Part shown: positions 60,541 through 64,000 of the stretch, one piece after another
Layout: each line of letters starts with the position of its first letter
Numbering within the stretch: position 1 is the stretch's first letter
Assembly: GCA_946800325.1 (NCBI GenBank)
Contig: OX326959.1
Location: 20,242,862-20,306,861 of the forward strand
Direction of reading: 5' to 3'
From: Luzula sylvatica
Taxonomy: Eukaryota > Streptophyta > Magnoliopsida > Poales > Juncaceae
DNA length: 64,000 bases
Translations under genes and position numbers: made by a program
Notes under the pieces: generated by a model
What the model was told of the DNA's origin: nothing
The model's input: the letters and a program-made list of their open reading frames with translations, nothing else
Databases searched by the model: none

Positions 60541-61380
60541 TTAAGTTTGTGAGGGGACTATGTGTTCTATAAATAGTTCCACTCTTAGGTTTCTTTTTCC
60601 AACTCTTCCATACTTTCAAAGAGCAAACTAAAAGAGAGAAACCTAGCCAAATATCTTGAGCATATCTTTCCAAACAAAATTAGGAATTATTAGATCCACT
60701 TTTGAATCCATCAAATACGATGCCCAACTTGCGTGACCGATCACGTTTAGTTCGTATTAGATCATTGCAAGGTTGTAAAAATCGGTCTAGGCGGCCGCCT
60801 AAGCGCTAGGCGCTGTCCAAACACCTAGATCTGCGCTATTCATTTCTGTCTAGGCGGAATTCCGTCTAACCCCGCATAAATATCGAATAATTCCGCCTAA
60901 GCCCGTCTAATCCCGCCTAAATTCGCCTAGGCTCGGCCCACTTAAATTTCTGTTTTTTTTCACTTCTATTTTTTTGGATGTTATGATTTGTTTAGCGATG
61001 TTGTCTTAAATAAAATTCATATACACTATTTTTAGTATAAAAATAGTAGCACAAATTATAATATATAAAAATTAAAAAAATATGACAAAAACTATGTAAA
61101 ATTAGTAAATTACAAATCCGTCTAGAGCCGATTAATCTCTGATTAATCCTCGATTAATTCCTCTAGGCGCTAGACGGTATCCGTCCGCCCGACTAACACC
61201 TATCGATTTCTGTAACATTGGATCATTGTAATAGGCTAGTGCAAAGATTGTAAAACCCGCCATAGATCAATAGAAACGTGTAAATCGATCTAGACAAACC
61301 TGGTAATTGTTTGATTTGGGTATTCAATCGAAATCCGAAAAAACACAAGACAACCTCGGAGACGTATGTACTTGCAACCA
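60541..61380 (+). promoter_or_regulatory. TATA box and leader-like region after the TGACG array, possible LTR
   Basis: CTATAAATAG at 60567-60576 is followed by a CT-rich leader and an AAAGAGAGAAACC stretch, resembling an LTR R-U5 region or a gene 5' UTR. No coding sequence follows within 3 kb, which favours a retrotransposon LTR remnant. The LTR ends and PBS were not identified. A hAT element interrupts it at 60768-61220. Confidence 0.4.
60768..61220. mobile_element. Small hAT element, CTAGGCG-type
   Basis: A 453-bp element with ends CAAGGTTGTAAAAATCGG and CGATTTCTGTAACATTG, imperfect inverted repeats with CTAGGCG / CGCCTA subterminal motifs. It is flanked by a perfect 8-bp duplication GATCATTG (60760-60767 and 61221-61228). 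No transposase. It belongs to a different family from the GACCCG and GGATCC types nearby. Confidence 0.9.
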
Positions 61381-61396
61381 ATCGAGTCGTTCGTCA

Positions 61397-61468
61397 ATTA
61401 ATTAGTTAGTTAGTTAGTTAGTAAGTTAATAGATATGTAGGAAGGTAGTTAGTTAGTTAGCTTGCTAG

Positions 61469-61499
<31 letters not shown>

Positions 61500-61700
61500 G
61501 GTATGTACGAAGGTAGTTAATTAGTTAGTTAGTTAGTTAGTAAATTACTTTGTTAGTTAGTATGTAAGATGACAATTAGTTAATTAGTTAGTTAGTTAGT
61601 TATTAGGTATGTAGGAAGGTAGCTAGTAGTTAGTTAATTAATTAGTTTGTTTGTAAGGGGGTATGTAGGAAGATAGTTAGCTAGTTAGTTAGTTAGCTGG

Positions 61701-61740
<40 letters not shown>

Positions 61741-61887
61741 GGATATGTATGAAGGTAATTAGTTAGTTAGTTCATAGGTATGTCAAAAGGTAGGTATGTA
61801 GTTAGTTCTTTAGTTAGTGGTTTGTTAATTAGATAGTTAGTTAGTGAGTGAGTTAGCTTGTGGGTATGTAGGAAGGTAGGTAGGTAG
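61397..61887. repeat. Long (TTAG)n array with GTATGTAGGAAGGTAG spacers
   Basis: About 490 bp of TTAG repeats, broken at intervals of 60-110 bp by a GTATGTA(G/C)GAAGGTA spacer. This gives a higher-order minisatellite on top of the 4-bp period. Confidence 0.93.
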
Positions 61888-62767
61888 TGTAAAAGCAAAT
61901 GCTTAAAAAAAACGTGGGCACAAAATTAGACGAGCAACCGATTTTTTCGGACAGCACCTAATATTCGGACATCATCCAAAATATCTTGATTCTTCGTATT
62001 TAGATAGTTGTTTTATACTTTTAAACTTTGAATTTATCCTTTTCAACTTTGTTTTTATAATTTTTCACAATGAAAAATGTATAAATAACAACAAATCTTT
62101 GTTATAGTGTAGAAAAAATGTACAAATAATAGTTGAAAATATTGTTTTTTTATACAATTCAACTTCATATTGATATATTTTTAGAATGAAAAGGTTAAAA
62201 ACAAATATTTTTCGTAGTATAGAAAAAATTCAAATAATAGTAAAAAAACATAAATTACAACATATCATTAATCCATGATATAGTAAAAATATATAGATAA
62301 CAAAAAATCTTTAATCCCAAGTATAGAAAAAGGTACAAGCAATAATACAAAAATATAAACAAAGAACAGATCTTTAATCCATAATATATATAAAAAAAGT
62401 ATAGCAAATATATATAAATAACAATAGATTTTTAACTTCGTATTGAAAAAGAGATAAATAATAATAAAAAAGTATAAAAATATATAATAAAAATGTATAG
62501 TACAAATGTATAAATAACAACGGATATAATTCATAGTATAGAAAAGAAAAATATTAATAAAAACAATATAAATAACAAAAATAATTTTATTCATATAGTG
62601 TACAAAAAGGCATAAAATAATTTTTGAAAAAGATATAAGAGAAGGTAAGCCTAGCATGGGGCGAGAAATCAATTTGGAGTGCATTCAGAATGTAATTTCC
62701 GAGCATCCATAAGAATACATTTCTAAAGTAGGACACGTGGCGCCTCCTGGTAGATTCGACATGCGGG
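61888..62767. other. AT-rich low-complexity DNA, no gene seen
   Basis: Irregular repeats of AAAAATGTATAAATAACAACA type recur every 60-90 bp. The 138-codon minus-strand frame at 62268-62684 is an artefact of this composition (Ile/Phe/Tyr runs). Confidence 0.7.
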
Positions 62768-62950
62768 TAGGGATGTCAACAGGACGGGTTGGGTTCAGAT
62801 AAGCCTTTCCCATACCCGAATCCAAAATTTCGGATATTACCCGAACCCGAATCCAAAATACTCGCGGGTAAAAATTCATATCCGAACCCGAACCCGCGGA
62901 TAACGGATATACCCACGTGTATTACTCGTTACCCGAAATACTTAATATAT
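62768..62950. mobile_element. hAT-type end without partner
   Basis: TAGGGATGTCAACAGGACGGG starts an ACCCGAA/GGATAT-rich stretch like the neighbouring elements. No inverted partner end was found before the window ends. Confidence 0.5.
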
Positions 62951-63055
62951 TTTTTTTTAATGTAAATTTTCTTGATTATATTTTATTTTATTGGAATATA
63001 TTTTATTTTTAATGTGGACATTCATTTTTGTACAGTGATTGTTTATCTTCAAAAC

Positions 63056-63779
63056 TAGGGATGTCAATGGGTCGGGTTCGGGTCGGGTATAGCTTCATCC
63101 ATACCCTTACCCATCTTAATCGGGTAATACCCGTACCCGACCCGTCAACTAAACGGGTAATTTTACCCGCCCCGTTTAGTACCTGCGGATTTTCGGATTA
63201 CCCACGGGCAATTTTACCCATACCTAAACATATACAAAAACATTAAAATATACTAACGAAAAATATATTTTTTCAAATTAAAATAACATCATAGATTCAT
63301 ATATCATAATAATATCACAAAATAGACAACAAAATATTTTTAAACATAAATTATGAATCGTGAAATAACAGAAATTGTATATTGAAACTAAAATTGGTAG
63401 AAACGTAAAATAACAATAGAAACAAAAATAAATAAACATAAATCTAGGAAATTGTTTATTTAGTTTATTTACTAAACAAATAAAAAGAATTATATTATAA
63501 ATAATCAGTACAAAAAATATATGAAAACCAATAAAAAAATTAACAAAATTAATAAAAAAATATGAAAATATTAATATAACAATAGTTATTAAAATCGGGT
63601 TCGGGTCGGATATACCCACGGGTCGGGTACGACCTCACCCATACCCTACCCGACCCGAGCCGGGTATTTTTTAATCGGGTAATACCCAACCCGCGGGTAG
63701 GCTTAATCGGGTATTACCCGACCCGTCCGGGTCGGATACCCGTCGGGCACGGGTATTACCCAACCCATTGACATCCCTA
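63056..63779. mobile_element. Small hAT element, GGGTCGGG-type
   Basis: A 724-bp element with ends TAGGGATGTCAATGGG and CCCATTGACATCCCTA, perfect inverted repeats continued by GGGTCGGGT/ACCCGACCC subterminal motifs. It is flanked by a perfect 8-bp duplication TTCAAAAC (63048-63055 and 63780-63787). The centre is AT-rich and has no gene. Confidence 0.93.
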
Positions 63780-64000
63780 TTCAAAACTGAAACTTTTTTA
63801 TTTAGTGTCCAGTAACAACAATCAACAAACAAAAAATCAAAATCAAACAACAAAATATGAGACAGAAATAAAAACAATACTTAAATCAATTCATCCTGCA
63901 GTGCTTGGCAATGGAGATTACTTAATCAACTAAGTTGTTTTACATCTCAAACAAACAAAAAAACAACTTCAAAATCAACCTAGAGCTTCGTGGGAAAGTA

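Noticed and set aside
62268..62684. 138-codon frame resembling a multi-pass membrane protein
   Set aside because: It is the complement of AAAAATATAAATAAC-type low-complexity DNA. The Ile/Phe/Tyr runs are compositional.

Overview
This is plant nuclear DNA, most likely from a eudicot. It is AT-rich, has intron-containing genes with GT..AG borders, and is full of plant transposon families: PIF/Harbinger, hAT, CACTA-type ends and Ty1-copia relics. The species cannot be named from the sequence. Only two clearly recognisable single-copy host genes are present, both on the minus strand at the right: an NDR1/HIN1-like (LEA-2) membrane protein at 53475-54302, and the SMC5/6 subunit NSE1 in six exons at 56472-57876.

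The left two thirds (1 to about 48.5 kb) are a repeat structure on two scales. Unit 1 (1-20544) and unit 2 (20545-42471) are direct tandem copies offset by 20,544 bp. They are almost identical up to about 17.26 kb of the unit and clearly more diverged after that. A third, partial unit starts at 42472. Each unit also carries one half of a large, older palindrome. At its centre is an LTR-like core with inverted ends (206-1449, 20750-21993, 42661-43112), flanked on both sides by outward-facing tRNA-Met primer-binding-like sequences. The arms run about 4.6-6 kb outward, inserts included, and are mutual inverted repeats. Each arm contains a promoter-like TGGGCY/telo-box region, a small ORF beginning MGDD or MDDD, and, where the arm is complete, a GTAAGATC..TTTCAG intron just after the stop codon.

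Unit 3 acts as an outgroup that resolves the insertions. It has empty sites where units 1 and 2 carry a 742-bp solo LTR (5-bp duplication TTTCA) and a 2,425-bp PIF/Harbinger element with an apparently intact 378-aa transposase. Unit 3 itself carries a private 529-bp hAT element. Unit 2 alone carries a 1.15-kb foldback element. In units 1 and 2 the right-hand arm is cut off inside the small ORF and joined to about 9 kb of foreign DNA: an LTR/PBS fragment with repeated modules, a CACTA end, a 4.5-kb hAT element with GACCCG-rich ends, and a LINE relic.

Beyond 48.5 kb lie a decayed copia gag-protease relic interrupted by hAT-like DNA, a 591-bp hAT element, the two host genes, TTAG- and AG-type simple repeats, and a cluster of small hAT elements with 8-bp target duplications. 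One of these sits inside an array of palindromic TGCGTCATGACGCA repeats lying upstream of a TATA box. The main open questions are whether the 20.5-kb tandem duplication is real or an assembly effect, and whether the MGDD small gene is expressed.
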